A stretch of 64,000 nucleotides of DNA from Fasciolopsis buskii. Taxonomy: Eukaryota; Platyhelminthes; Trematoda; Plagiorchiida; Fasciolidae. The DNA is taken from positions 133,114-197,113 of the forward strand of contig LUCM01005996.1 in assembly GCA_008360955.1 (NCBI GenBank), given 5' to 3'. This document shows positions 35,416 to 48,139 of this stretch, one piece after another. Made by a program: the position numbers and the translations under genes. Numbering within the stretch: the stretch's first letter is position 1; each line of letters opens with the position of its first letter. Under the pieces are notes generated by a model, which saw nothing but the letters and a program-made list of their open reading frames with translations, did not search any database and was not told where the DNA came from.

Positions 35416-35661
35416 TTAGCTCTGACCCCAAGAGAATAACCATATTGTCAGCAGCATTGAAATGAATGCGGACTGGCATTTGTGAGCCGGAGCTAGCAAG
35501 CATGACCACACATTAAACACACTTTGCCTCAGGGTATTGAGATGACGTATCAGCCGAAATCTCTTCTTAATTAGTCCTATCAAGGAGGCCACCATCAGGA
35601 AACCGTAAAGACCACAGTGCGGAATAAATGTGGTTGTTGTTCGAAGTATTAGAAGGTGCAT
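35416..35661 (-). CDS. small hydrophobic hypothetical protein
   Basis: An 81-residue frame starting at an ATG in a good context (AACAAAATG). It has hydrophobic stretches near residues 15-30 and 63-78 separated by a basic KKRFRLIRH segment, so it could span the membrane once or twice. It resembles no family I can name and may be a worn piece of a larger membrane protein. It lies just beyond the inverted repeat. Confidence 0.28.
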   Translation of the reverse strand: MHLLILRTTTTFIPHCGLYGFLMVASLIGLIKKRFRLIRHLNTLRQSVFNVWSCLLAPAHKCQSAFISMLLTIWLFSWGQS

Positions 35662-38600
35662 TTTGTTTACAGCTGGGCTTTCAAAAGGTAACTCTCACGG
35701 ATTACTTTGATCTAGAATAAACCTATAAGTGATAAAAAATAAATGATAAACATCACAGTCGGTATAAAGGAAAATAAAATGTATGACTGAATTTATTGCA
35801 TCACTCGAAGCCGACGTATACTTGGAGGAATCGTATGGTATTTCCAAGTATGATTAACTAGACTTTCACAGTAATTCGTGATGTAGTTGTGTGTGCGATG
35901 ATTAGGATCGTGAAAATGATCAATATCTTTGTCAGATAGTCACATTCAATCAGACGGTGCATAAAGGCCGCTTTAGGATGAACTTCATCTAATCGAGGGT
36001 TCGAGAAACTGAGGTTATAATGCAATGGATTAAACCAATCGGTTCAATCGATTTAGATAGCTTTAATCCGCTTGGATATGCATACATTTGTAGTCTATCG
36101 GCAATAAACCGACTGCGTTCAGTAGCAGTCTTTATCTGGGTCAAAGTGATTTTGAATCGGCTGTCTTACACTACGCAGTATGCCGATTGCTTTTCTTTAC
36201 TTTTTCGTCAGTAAATGAATATAGTATTCAGTAGTCGGTCTTTAGTCGTTGTAGAGCTTGATTGTGAATGTCCCGGGGCCCGGGCCTGCCATGCCCGACT
36301 GCTTTCTACATTGGAAGCCTATGACGGTTTGCGATCCTAACGTATTGTGTGCCGGCTATCGCGGAATAACGCAAATGAGGAGATTGTGCAGGTTCTAAGT
36401 GCAATTGCATGGACGTTCTTCATGATCATCGACCATATTCTTCATTGAAAGTGATCATCAGTAGGTGCAGCATAAATCGAACAGAATGGAAGTTTTAATA
36501 CGCGGATTGTTTTCGTGCAAAAGGAGTTCAGTTTCAGAGGGCGGTAGGACAAAATTCTACAGGCACTGCTGACTGTCATGTATACTGAAATTTCCTTTGC
36601 TCATATCTAAAAGGCATTCAAATCGCTAAAAGAGGAGACTTCTATGGCATCGACTGTTCAGTGGATAATCCAGCATTTTCTGTCGACAACCACCGTTCAT
36701 TCCTACTAAGTCTGGTCAAGTCAAACATAAACGAAAGTCAGTTTTTAGCCAATATCAAATAGCTCATTGGTCTCCCATGATAAGTACTCACTGACCTGTT
36801 CTTCTACTTGTCACTTCAGCCTATCGTTATTCACGGGCATTCTCATGCGGCTTTTCAGCTCAAATTATCGAATGCAATGTCACTGCGATTGTGTCGAACT
36901 CAGAGCAGGCTAGTGCTTATACCAAGTCAATTTTGGACGCGTGAAAAGTTTGACCTCAGGATCGCTAATTAAGCGGATATTTCCAGCAGGAAATCTGTCG
37001 AAAATTTTGTTTCAACTTGTCGAATCCGTTCAGATTGACCACAATGACTGGATTAAAATGAGGTAGGTGCGTTTTTAGGACTGGTTATGGCTAAGGAAAA
37101 ATCTGTCCCTGTAGTGACGTGATACTCCTAAAAATCCAAGAGGATACAAAATATAAAAACTGACAGCCATTCTAAACGAACCACCATACTTCAATTTACC
37201 AAAATTTAGTATACACCTTATACTATACTGAGTATCTTTCTTCCTAGATTATTGTAAGTCCGGTGAAACCAAGGCCAGGTGAAGAATGTCTTGCATATAA
37301 AACACCGCAAACTGAATCTCGGTGTCATCCAACAAATGTTCTTTGTTGTCACCACAGGTGCCGTCAGAATTCCAAAACCCACTGACTCATGAAATAGAAA
37401 TAACTTTGCACTACAGTTGCTGGAGGTCACATTAAAATGACTAAAATTCATCAAGAACAGCAAATGACCCATCAAATCCTGTGGTTTATAGACTTAATAG
37501 TTTCTGGAATGCTTTGGTGAATTTATATTTTGTTCTTCCTAGCAGGCTGATAATGCGTTATCGCTGAGATAAACACGTTGGAGCTCAAATCTGATTGCTG
37601 AGCCAAACCTACGCTTACGGATTATTGTCGGAACGCTTCATCACTTCCTGTTGATTAAAAAGGAATACAAACTGAAGTAATTAGTTCGTTTTGCCATTAC
37701 ACGCCGGAGGGAATTGTTTATTTGACGCTTATGGCCTCAATTTACGCAAATTCTGTATATCCGCTGTGAAAAGTTTCAAGGGTATTCAAGCTAAAGTAGT
37801 CGAGCAAAGACCTCATCTTTTCCAGTAACAACCAAATAGAAACTCACAGTCCAAGCCTTATATCCAAAATGACTGACTGTAATAATGAATCGGGTTCTTA
37901 TATGGGGGTCTCTGATTCTCAGGGTATCTATGAGTGACTTTTCAAACTTCGAACATCAATTAACATTTTTTGACTTTGAATACGATGACTACTGACTATC
38001 ACCATGTATTAAAGATTCACACTCAACAAACACGTTGTGTATTACTAGGCGGTCTTGCTTCATCACGACTGATTTCGAGAACGAGAAACTTCATCTACTT
38101 ATGTTAGGATAGATTCACATTAGAGAGTGACTGCAATTAACTGCAGGCGGAAAGTGCCTGAGCATACTTTGTAAGTAGCTCCTCACATTCTTGGACTGAG
38201 TGGCCAAATTTGACAGTTATCTGTGACTTCGGAAGCTCTGTCCAAGTAGCGCTTACTGTTAGAATGAGGATCATTAAGATTTTTCAACCATTGTTTAGCT
38301 GGGTAAATTAGATTCACGACTTCAAAATATTGCTTGAGTAAGGATTTCAAGTTTATGGAGGTCAAAAATGATTTTTGAACAACGTAATGACTCCCAATGA
38401 CCAATATCTAGTTTCTAAGGCCTTAGACGTTGAAAATCACCGAACCGTAATTTCGGTAAAAGAAACACCGCTTAGCTGACGTATTCAGCGATTCGGGCAA
38501 TATGAAAAGAGCAAAGAAATGATGAAACCTGAACTGTACTTTTCAAAAATGGCCATTGCGATTGACAATCAAAAAATCAGGGTCACTTTTTGAGCAGCAA

Positions 38601-40875
38601 CGTTTCTGGACCTCCATCAGCACCTTCATAAGTTAACTGATGTTTGTATAACTACCCATTCGTTTATAGGAATACTGTTTTAAAATGTCGCACCAGATAT
38701 ATTAACTAGCTAATTGCAAGGACAATCACTCGGTAAGCACAACACTGGGATCTTTTTTCAATCTTTATGTATTAGTGATCTTTAAACGGGTTTACCCAAA
38801 ATAATTTACAATCACTGGCAATTACCGGTAAAAGGATACACAACGCGATTACGCAGCATAGCTGCACACTTCCCTCACGTTCTCCTCGCTACGCAGCAAA
38901 AAGCTATGGTCATGCAAGAAGGCATTGTTTGATAATCGTAACATTTAGTCAAATAATTAGGATTGTTGGAATAAGTTTATTTTAAGCAGAAAGTCAATGA
39001 TTTAAATAGCATGATTCAATTCGGACCTTTCGGTAAAAAGACGGACAATTTTAGGTGCATGTCACATTGATACAGATCTCTGGATCAATACGAATTCTGT
39101 ACCACTTTGCCAATCACCCCGAAAATCTTTCGTTACTTGGAAAAACCATATCGAAGAGAAAAATTGCTAGTAGTTTTAAAAATACTGCAATTTTTGAAGC
39201 TTTACTCATTTTTCGTGGTGAAAGAAGGCACATCAAATAGTCAGCTGCCTTACAGACGGATCCGCCACCCACAGGAATCGGATAGCTTACAAACTTTTGT
39301 CGAAGATTTATGCCTGAGCTGTTGGCAACGAAGCTAATCGCATCGAGCTTCAGTTTCTGTTTACGCCTGCATTAAGTTTCCACTAGTCCGTGGATGCAGA
39401 AGAGCAATACTCTGTCACTCCCGAGCGGTGGTTGAATATTTTAAGCATAAATTCTCATCCTGATGATGGTTTAACCTTTCTGCTATTTGAGTTACCGGAA
39501 ATCGAATGGAGTATGAGAGTGAACGAGGAACGGCCTTTGCTCCAAAAAGTAGCATGCACCTCAAACTTCTGACTTGAGAAATCTCACTTAGTCTCCTTAA
39601 AATCAAATCAGTTTGCAGCGGTTTATGACAGTATTATAATAAGTTCAAAAAACAAAGCTAGATGCACACCACATATTCAGCTGCTTGTAATGGTATCGTC
39701 TTTATTCCCCTCCGACAAGAGTCAAGCTCATTGCTGAGATATTAAGTCCTAGAATATTTCGTAATTTACAGGATGTGTACCACTTACTCTAATTTACTCC
39801 TTTTACGCGAAGTTTTTCAAAAGTCATTTTTTTATAGCTGAAACCGAAATATATGAAATGTAAAATGATGTCCACAGTTGACAGGTTGTTCGATCACAAT
39901 GGATTGTACTCGTTATAATTGAAAAAATTTCCATTTCTTATAACTCACCAAGAACCCGATAGGGTTTTCGATTAGCCAAGGCGCTTTTCTTATTCTTCGT
40001 GATGGAGTTTATTTGTTCCGGTCCAAATCAGTGGGATGTGTGCGCAATGGTTGTGTTCGCATTTGAAAATTAAGGCCGCTATTGCCAAATTGTGTTTGAT
40101 AAATGAGTTTACCTAGCCAAAATCGGAACAGAATCCGAGAGGGTGCTGAGTGGTGTGCCTCACTTAGACCTCTCTTCTGGTCAGAGTGAATTCAACTGCC
40201 TCATCCATAACTATATCAGATATCCTAGAAAGCAAGTTGGATAGCTCACACTCGGTATTGTGCCGGTTAACTAAAATGTCTTTCCAAATGGGTGATTGAA
40301 CCGTTCATGTGGGCGAAGAGTAATCCGCTCCAAAACCATCGATTTGCTTTTTCTTCCGATTTTCACCTAATTGTCTCTCCCTTAATTTTTCTTGGAATCT
40401 TCAAACAATAGCACATCGAATTATTTTGCTGTGCTTTATCCCTCAATTTAACCTTCCTTTTGAGGAAACGCGTCGACCTTCTTAGCGGGTCTCGTCTGGC
40501 CCTAGCCCATAAAAATCTGTATGATGTGGTTCTTCGTTTAAGCCCCGAACGTGTCTCGTTATAACTCACGCTCCTTTACCGGATTATAATCTCCTCTTTT
40601 TTACTCCTATTTCAATCTACCAATGATTTACCTTTCAATGGCAAGATACTATGGTTAACGCAACATCGAACCCAACGCTGTTTACTCGTGAGTAGTAAAA
40701 CGGCAATTTCAAAAAGACCGATAATAACCACGGCGTCACTTCAAATCGTTGCTCAATAATGCTGGAGCTGAGAGTGGAAGTGAGGACGTGCACGAATGCT
40801 CCGTCTCAATGAATTAGCCATAGACTAACGCTGATGTAAACTTCCGTCACTGTCGCTTTTTGCTGAACTTCGTAG
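35662..40875. other. gene-poor stretch
   Basis: No recognised domain over about 5 kb. The plus-strand frames at 39055-39337 read partly protein-like but have no splice support and no known motif. A GC-rich patch with CCCGGGGCCCGGGC lies near 36271. The minus-strand frames at 37218-37475 and 38183-38404 show nothing recognisable. Confidence 0.35.
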
Positions 40876-41069
40876 TTTCGAAAACTGCGACAAATAACGG
40901 TAATGTTTTCACTAAACAAACAGGTACGCTGTCACTGCGTCCGACGTGCAAGGACGGAAATACTGAAGTGAGACGATTAGTAGCGCCAAGCGTCAGGATG
41001 GGAAATTTTCTGATCAATAGGGATAAGTGGGTACTTAGATTAGCACCACATTCGTGTGAGGACGAATGA
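40876..41069 (+). CDS. terminal or internal exon candidate, product unknown
   Basis: The segment follows a good acceptor (GTCGCTTTTTGCTGAACTTCGTAG). One frame stays open for 64 codons to a TGA at 41067-41069. The peptide is basic, with scattered cysteines and an acidic end. A GTGAGA donor-like site inside (after about 40967) would make a shorter internal exon. The opposite strand is also open (40847-41167), so strand assignment rests on the acceptor. No family was recognised. Confidence 0.38.
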
Positions 41070-43242
41070 GGTTCTGCGGAACCATAGACCGTGGATGGGT
41101 GTACCAGTAACTTGCAACATTCTCTTTGCTGAACAAAAGCAACAAGTGCGCCATGAAGTAAAATCACAGTTCGGCTAAGATGAAGCTCCAGCCAACCTCC
41201 AATGAAACTTCGAGACCTCTCAGGGAGTCAACTAATTTCATGAAGGTAACCAGATGAAACAATTTAAAATTAAACCAAATGCCGAACATCAAAATGGGCG
41301 GGCCCGAATATCAGTGGGACGCGCTGAATAATGCTCATCGAACTGGGCTCTTAGGATTTGATGGATAACATTGGTGGGGATTATCACCAACCTAAAATAA
41401 GAAACGGTATGGTATAAGTATAAAACAGTTATTCGTATTTGGTTTTCTGCACTATCGCTTTAGCCTTACCTGCAATGGACAAAAAGATGAAATAAGAGCC
41501 CCCAATTTTCCATTTGCACTTGAGGTATGACAGTCGGGTTGGACGGCGAACAATCGAATACGGAATAAACTGGAAGAAAGACATTCAGATGACAGCACCC
41601 TCCGATTAACTAAGATAGATAGTATTTAGACAGGCCAGTCCTTCCCATGACTGGCATGTTGGGGAAAGATTTTCTTGAAGAGTAAACTTCGAAGAATAAA
41701 GAGAAGTACAAAAACATCGGGAGTTAAACACAACGACATAGTTAATTTCGTGCCCACAAAAGTTGCATGAATAAACAAAGTAGATGGAGTTTATAAAAAA
41801 GATGGGACAGAGCCATTTTCTGGATTATAATCTAGATTAAATTCCTGTGATCAGACTACAGGTTGTTGATTATTAGGTTAGGGCAGTCAAACAGTGAAGG
41901 TAAATCACAGATGGAATTACCGCGCGGCCGCTGCATTCCTTTAAGGTCTTATCAATGATGTATATCCACCGGTGCCTCAGTCAGAGCACGATCTAAAGAT
42001 GAGCCGATATGAGACCAACGCGTCGCCACAAAGACCTATGAACCGGCTTCTATGGATCCATTCAATCCCGTTCACATAAAACATGACAAAATGCTGCTCC
42101 ATCCGACGCTTTCGGGATGAAAAAAATGGCTGTTTGCATATCTGTTTTCCAAGATGGCGTAACCTCTTTCCACTTACAAATGCATAGCATCACGTGAATT
42201 CCATAGGGTATCAAATGCGTTTATTTCACAACTGATCAGATAATCGATTTAGACGTTGAACTGGAACAGGTATTGAATGAATATTCAATGCTTCTATTGT
42301 CTTCGTTGAGGGACTGATCACAGAAGCCGTGAGGCAGCCCTTATGAGCGGGGAAAATCTATCGTCCATGCCTTGTATCAAACCCTCCAAAGATAACACTT
42401 TGATTCATATCATGTGAAGCATTTTTAAAGCTATTTAATCCAATTATTTGCATCAGTAGTTTTCCGTCCTACATCCCTTAAGGTAGCTTCTTAAAATCTC
42501 AGATTCAGACAGACTGTTTCAAAAATGAAAATATTTCGGAAGAGTATTCAGCCCGTTTTCAATTGTCAGCCTTCCTCCCTATTGCCTAGTGAGGGCAGAA
42601 TAAATGAAATCCATCTCCTATAATGAATACGCTAATACAGGCCATCAACGTACATGAATTCCAGCAAGAATTATTTAATTTCATTTCAGAACAGTGGTTT
42701 TCTCTGGGAATAAGCAATCAAAATGTGAATGCGAAACGTTCAAAAAATCACGATTTTCTAATGTTGGACTGACGGTCGATCACACAGAAGCATCAGACGG
42801 ATCGCATAAAAAAACGACTAAAAGTAAAAATTGAAATCAGATTATAGGAGGTTTAAACAAATTCACTACTTGAACGATTCTCTTTTGGAATTTTTGACAA
42901 TCTACACAGTCAGAAACTAAAACCACCAGAAACAGGCCAAAACATCCGGATCTGCCATCCAAACTATTATGATTCTGGTCATTCTAGAGCACTAAGCTAA
43001 GGGCATTTTGAACAACTGACACAAAACTGTTTACTCTCCTACTGCTTAGCCCCTGTCGAAGCTAGTCCCAAGACCAAAGAAAATCAGGAAGCACACAGCT
43101 AGCAGTACTGCAAAAATTTCTTGGAAGCTGGGTATGCTTACTTTGGGAAACGCCTCCGTTTCAAGGCCGAAAGTACTCCTAATGATCACATTTGTGCCTT
43201 CATGTGCCAGCTTTTTAGGGCTAGTTGTTTAACAAACGAAGT
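41070..43242. other. no feature seen
   Basis: No recognised domain, repeat family or supported exon, despite a locally higher GC content around 41920-42120. Confidence 0.4.
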
Positions 43243-43425
43243 AATTGGTCACCTGCTATAGGCACTCGGTTAACACTGAGATTTTTGGACGGGAAGGCTG
43301 CCTATTCGACTCCTTAAAAGTCTATTATTTTCCCGTTTGGCAGTTTCTCAATAACTGTGGCCGCCGTTCTGGAATATTAGGCGCTTGTTACAAAATAAAC
43401 AGATAAATATAAAGAAGAATAATAT
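43243..43425 (+). repeat. worn tRNA-like SINE (possible)
   Basis: A TTGGTCACCTGCTATAGG string with A-box character lies at about 43244-43262 and a B-box-like CTATTCGACTCC at 43302-43313, followed by an unrelated body and an A-rich ATAAACAGATAAATATAAAG end. The spacing is right for a polymerase III head but both boxes deviate. It resembles the SINE at 30705 in layout more than in sequence. Confidence 0.35.
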
Positions 43426-45734
43426 GTTTCGTGATTATTATTAATTAGATTAAATGGGTTTTCCTTTCTAGACGAATTCTATCTTAGTGAGCGGTGTCAG
43501 CTTCTTCAAAGAAAATCTTAAACTTTTAGTTATCTCAGCAAATTCCTAATATTTTTTAAAGATCGTTTCACGATGTAAGTGTAGCCTGTCTACCTAGATG
43601 GAAAGAATTCATAACTCTGAAACAAGGCCAGATATCTACACAGGATATTCCCACGGTGCTTTTTGTTTTTAACTTGTAGTGATGGGCCACCTGAGCTCAA
43701 CGCGTATGTTTTGCTTTCCACCTTCAGTGGATTAACGTTTTAGCTATCTGATTGCACTAAATGAATTAAAACCATTCTTGAGCTCAAATTGTCGACGGTC
43801 TTTTACACTTAATCGAGTTCTGTCACCTAATATCACCCGGGTAGACCGTGCAAATACACTGGCGTTTTGTGATGAGGTAACCTTTGCTAATTTGAACTTT
43901 CGATAAACTGCGCCCGATAAAACAAACAAAAAAATTAAACGCCCAGAAGGTCGTTATTTCGTCTTTCGTGTGAATCCCTTATTTTTCAAAAAAAAACTAC
44001 ATCTTTAGTAATTTTCGTAGGCCTATTAAAAAGATAAAGTATTTGATACAGCCCTCAGGGACCTCAAAGAACACCATATCAAAAACATGTGATACGATTT
44101 TCCGTTGATTTCAGACGCCGTAGTTCCCGGATCTTTACACCCATACGTTCTGTACTAGTCAGTTCCGCAAGACCAGTACATTCCGGGATCCGCTGTACAC
44201 CGTCATTGTTTAGGCGTTGCTTTTCCGTCATTTTTCCTTCCTCCAATGGATGAGGTAGATAATTTCGTGGGTTGCTTGTTCGTCTCTGTCTTCTGAAGAT
44301 TTTTGGGAAGCAATTGACTGCCGAAGAAGCTTTAAATGCGTATTAGTTCACATAAGAAGAAGGGAACCAGGCCACCTCGATGATCAAACGGGGTATGGTG
44401 TTACCCTTTACAAATAGCTGTCCATTATCATGGAATGTGAATGTAAACGAGATCGACCCTAATTTTCTTAATGCTTGTGTTTAGAGGGCCTGCATTTCCT
44501 CTGTCCGCACACGGAGACATGCTCCATTTTTCGAGACTATTCTGTTCCACTTTGACTGCTGATGTAGATTGCTGCAAATCGTACAATTGTTTCTGATAAC
44601 GGCAAATCGATGTGGTTGGGTCGAGCGCACGAAACTTGGATCAGAAATCCGTGTGATTTCGATGACAAAATTCACATCCAAATAGCTAATTTAGCAAAAG
44701 TAGAAGGTTGAACGCTGTCTCTTCAATTTGTGTGGGGATCCAATCAGGATAGAGTTAAAATTTAGACATTGTCAAGGGCATGGTGACACCGAATCAACAG
44801 TTCAACTGGTCACAGTTGGTTTAATGTTCGCTCCTTTCGCCCACTGAGTAAGTGAATAGTCGTTTATCTGTTCACTTTGGGTAAATAAAGAATCCATGAA
44901 CCTAGAAGAAAAGTGTGATTTTCAGGTGAAATGTCAACGAGATGTTTCCCTGATCTAACATTTTGGGATTGCTCGTAGTTTTGTTTACTTTTCATTATTG
45001 CACTGGTCATCAGTTACCTTTTTATTTCACAATCAAGGCGCAATAAACATACTCATTGCAAAATGCACACAACCCGTGTCTCAAATCCAGTCCGGAATGC
45101 ATTTTTTTCACTCTCAGTTCGTTGCCTGGATTTTGGTATGTGTATCCGTCCCATGCGGCAACGCATAGTTCTGACTGAATCAATCTCATTTTTTGTTTAC
45201 CGAATCTGTCATAGACAGCAACCTGATCGTTTTATAACAGAATTAAAAGGCTGCATTTTTCTGGTTAGTTCGTTAATTCGCTAAGATAATTGTTAAAAGG
45301 TTATTAAAAACTAAACTTTTGTAACGATTATTTCTCAGTAGAAAAAGCCGGAGCAAATCAGCAAGCCCGAGCTATACGTTAGGGAAGAGAGTTAGAAGAA
45401 ATTAACCCTTTAGTATAATTGTTTCCTTTTTTGGCTGACCAGCAGTAAGATCCAAAATAAAGTTTTGATACACCAAGTACAATGCAGCAGTTCTTTCTGA
45501 ATAATTCGGCTAGTGTTTCGGTCGATTTAGGCTGATGCATTCTGTTTATTAACCCTCTTGGAGGTGGATAGGCCGTCGCACACGGCTTCTGTTATAGATA
45601 ATGCCTCGTTCTGTTCTCGTTGAAATGGAGATATTTGCTATTTTATCAGTTGTGTACCCATGACTGCTATCTAAAGCTCTCCGTCTCATTTCCCGTCGCA
45701 TTCAAACATCGACGAAGCACAACAGAACGGTCTA
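43426..45734. other. gene-poor stretch
   Basis: Short frames at 43744-43929 and 44481-44681 (minus) and 45063-45284 (plus) show no motif. Nothing else supported. Confidence 0.35.
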
Positions 45735-45980
45735 TCAAGCATCACTGGTGACTAACAAGCAGCTTGGAACCGAACATCTCGACAGAGCTGTGGAGACACT
45801 ACTGGTGTAGCTCTCAGCTTTGTCGAGTAAATCTTGCTCTACGGCAGGCACTTCCTCATCAACCAGTGGGTCTAGAGGGTGTCGAGTATTCATTAATCGA
45901 GTACCACCAACGCTTTTATCCCATGCTCGTTTCAGGTCAGCCACCTCGCCGCTCGGGATCTGGATCTCAACTCGTCCGGT
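45735..45980 (-). CDS. exon candidate, acidic peptide, product unknown
   Basis: On the minus strand a TTTATACTCCAG acceptor-like site lies near 45990, and the frame then runs about 82 codons to a TGA at 45735. The peptide is acidic and has a PLVDEEVPAVEQDLLDKAE-type segment, a composition that reads like real protein. There is no motif I can name. The plus strand is also open here for over 200 codons (45820-46449), but that frame reads poorly. It may be an exon, or coding debris from a transposable element. Confidence 0.38.
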   Translation of the reverse strand, partial: TGRVEIQIPSGEVADLKRAWDKSVGGTRLMNTRHPLDPLVDEEVPAVEQDLLDKAESYTSSVSTALSRCSVPSCLLVTSDA

Positions 45981-46499
45981 ACAAGACTGGAGTATAAATG
46001 AGATCCGTCCGTCGAAAAGACAGGATCAACTATGCAGAAGAAACACTGTCAATTTAACCGTTCAGGAAGAGCAGCGTAATATGCATGCTAGTGGGAACCA
46101 CATTAGTTTCGAGCGAGCAAGGATTATTGCTGACCGATACGATTACTGCCTTTTGCACATGACGGTTTCCTGGCCTGTTCGTTTCTTCGCTTGGATTGCT
46201 TTAGTATTCGGACGGGAGAGCTTTGCCTTTGCTAGTATTTCACGGTGGGATTTTATTCGGATATGTAATACATTGAGCACATCCAAGCCCTGGATTAAGT
46301 TGTGTTTGCTGATTATTGTCAGCAATCTGAATGTGGACCACCAGATATATTGCAATGAAAATTATTGCGGATGTATTAAGTGGGTTAGTATTTATCGTAT
46401 CAATTATTGCCTAACTGACCAAAATGTTTTACGTGAATTGCATCATTAACTGCAAGTATGAAAACTGACTGTTTAACCACCCAATTGTTGGTAGTTATT

Positions 46500-47110
46500 T
46501 GATCTTCGAAGTAGTCCTTGTGATCAAACCTAGGAAGAAGGATGGCAGACTACGGATAATAATTAGAACTTCTGCGAAAGGGGATCAAAAGCGAATGAAG
46601 CCTCTATCCGATTACCTGCTGAATCACAGGCCAGAATATGTTTAAGACTTAGAAGTTGATCGTTGTTCCGTGTTTTGATTGGACAGTGGAAATAAATCAT
46701 CATTCATTGCATTTCCGAGGAAAGCATTTCATTATTGTGAAATAATAAAGACACCACAAAACTGATTGAATGCGGATCTAATACTATGGTAATTTTCAGG
46801 GAAAAAGAAGAAAATCAGGGCCTAGAAAGAACGGAAGCAGATGGGTTTTAAGTTTAACTGCATAAACACTAACCCGTTTATAATCGTTATCGAGTATCCG
46901 GGTTAACTGTTAGGGTTCTAATTTCTGGGTCACATGTTAAGGACAATATCAGGCTATGATTATTTCGTGGCCCGGAAGAGGCTGTAACTTGTTACTGAAT
47001 TTGTTAAGTGTTCAAATTAGATTAGAAACCATTGTACCATCTGCACACCTTTGCAGCAGATGCAGGTGAGTGTAGTGGTGTTGTTTTTGCGCCATTCACA
47101 GTTGAACTGG
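46500..47110 (+). mobile_element. Ty3-type LTR retrotransposon pol relic (RT and RNase H)
   Basis: At 46511-46621 the frame begins VVLVIKPRKKDGRLR, the start of the Ty3/gypsy reverse-transcriptase domain (PVVLVKKKDGS-like), and a later PLSDYLL resembles the YPLP segment. At 47047-47100, in another frame, TFAADAGECSGVVF matches the RNase H entry motif (TDAS.....GAVL). The two motifs are closer together than in an intact element, and stops and frameshifts separate them, so the palm has been shortened and decayed. No LTRs or primer-binding site were recognised nearby. Confidence 0.55.
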
Positions 47111-47388
47111 ATTAGTTTTATGGCTTAGGAAATTCTTGAACAGACCATCAGGACTCATTCGACTTGAGTTTATTCACATGCCACAATTTATCCGTACCAA
47201 GGTGCAGATTTATGTTGAATTTATCGTGCTTCTTTTCAGCCACTTTATTCACTGACCATCACAATCGATTTGTCAATGAGTTATATTTCACCATATTATA
47301 ATAATTGAAGTGGGCGGTTATCTAAGGGTCTTACTGTGATTGAAAGATGGTGTGCTTTCCTTTGAATCAGTTTCCTGCGACTCAGGAA

Positions 47389-47936
47389 TTAGCAGAAATA
47401 CTTGAGCAAGGCAGTTTGTACAACGAATTTCAATGCATGCTCAGGAAATCGAGGTGGCAAAAGGGAGATTGCTGAATTTCCAAAGCTCGCATTTTTAGCT
47501 AGATACGTCAAAAATTCATTTGAAACAGAAATGAGCAAAGTATATGTGTATTTCGCATATGTCAATGGGCAATAATTAAACCCAGGATATCGATTGACAT
47601 GTATACACCAAACAGTAAGCGCTTTTGTGTTTTCAGACATAAATGCAACTTGAAGATTTATCTGAATGTTTTTATTCCTATCACCTATCATTTTGAGTTC
47701 TTTCAGTGGCTTAGAAAAACGTGTCAGCGTTTCCAGTGCACCTAACTTCAGTAATACAAAAGGTCACAATAACGTTGAATGAGCATCATCAGGATACCAC
47801 TATACTGAATTAGATGCCAGAAATTATTTTCATTTCCAATAGTTGATTGCCAATAGCATGCATTTGAAAACGTGACATAAAATTGACTGACACACTTAGC
47901 ATCTTTTATGTCATTCACAGTGAGACGCAATCGTTA
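47389..47936 (-). pseudogene. two abutting protein-like frames split by a frameshift, unknown
   Basis: The minus strand reads about 62 open codons (47936-47748) and then, after a one-base change of frame, 114 more (about 47754-47389) to a TAA. Both halves have balanced composition, with aromatic and cysteine residues and no low complexity. This is the pattern of a gene with one indel, or of two exons with an unseen intron. No family was recognised. Chance is possible for the halves alone, less so for their abutment. Confidence 0.3.
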
Positions 47937-48053
47937 TGTGAAATCACGGATAAGTGTACGCGCATGCGTTTATTTTTGAGGGCATCACAACTTTACAGTT
48001 CAAGTTAGATGGCAGATTAGTTTGATTCAGTTTGTCTATCTTTCGTGGCGCAG

Positions 48054-48139
48054 AAAACCAAGGACTATGAGAATTGAAGTAATCAAAACGGCAATAGATC
48101 AACCCGTTCTGGAGAAACAGGAAGATGAATTCGATTTCG
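48054..48139 (+). CDS. internal or first coding exon candidate, acidic peptide
   Basis: The segment lies between a GTCTATCTTTCGTGGCGCAG acceptor and a perfect GTAAGT donor. Exactly one frame is open: one leading base, 28 codons, one trailing base. It contains an ATG at 48067 and gives an acidic C-terminal part (EKQEDEFDF). Both splice sites and the frame agree, which is the strongest support a single 86-base exon can have here. No product is inferred. Confidence 0.45.

Noticed and set aside
36271..36290. GC palindrome-like CCCGGGGCCCGGGC as a regulatory site or CpG island
   Set aside because: Too short and isolated. No promoter or exon start accompanies it.
45820..46449. 209-codon plus-strand frame
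   Set aside because: No recognised motif. The overlapping minus-strand frame reads more like protein, and the 3' end of this frame runs into AT-rich DNA before the Ty3-type relic.
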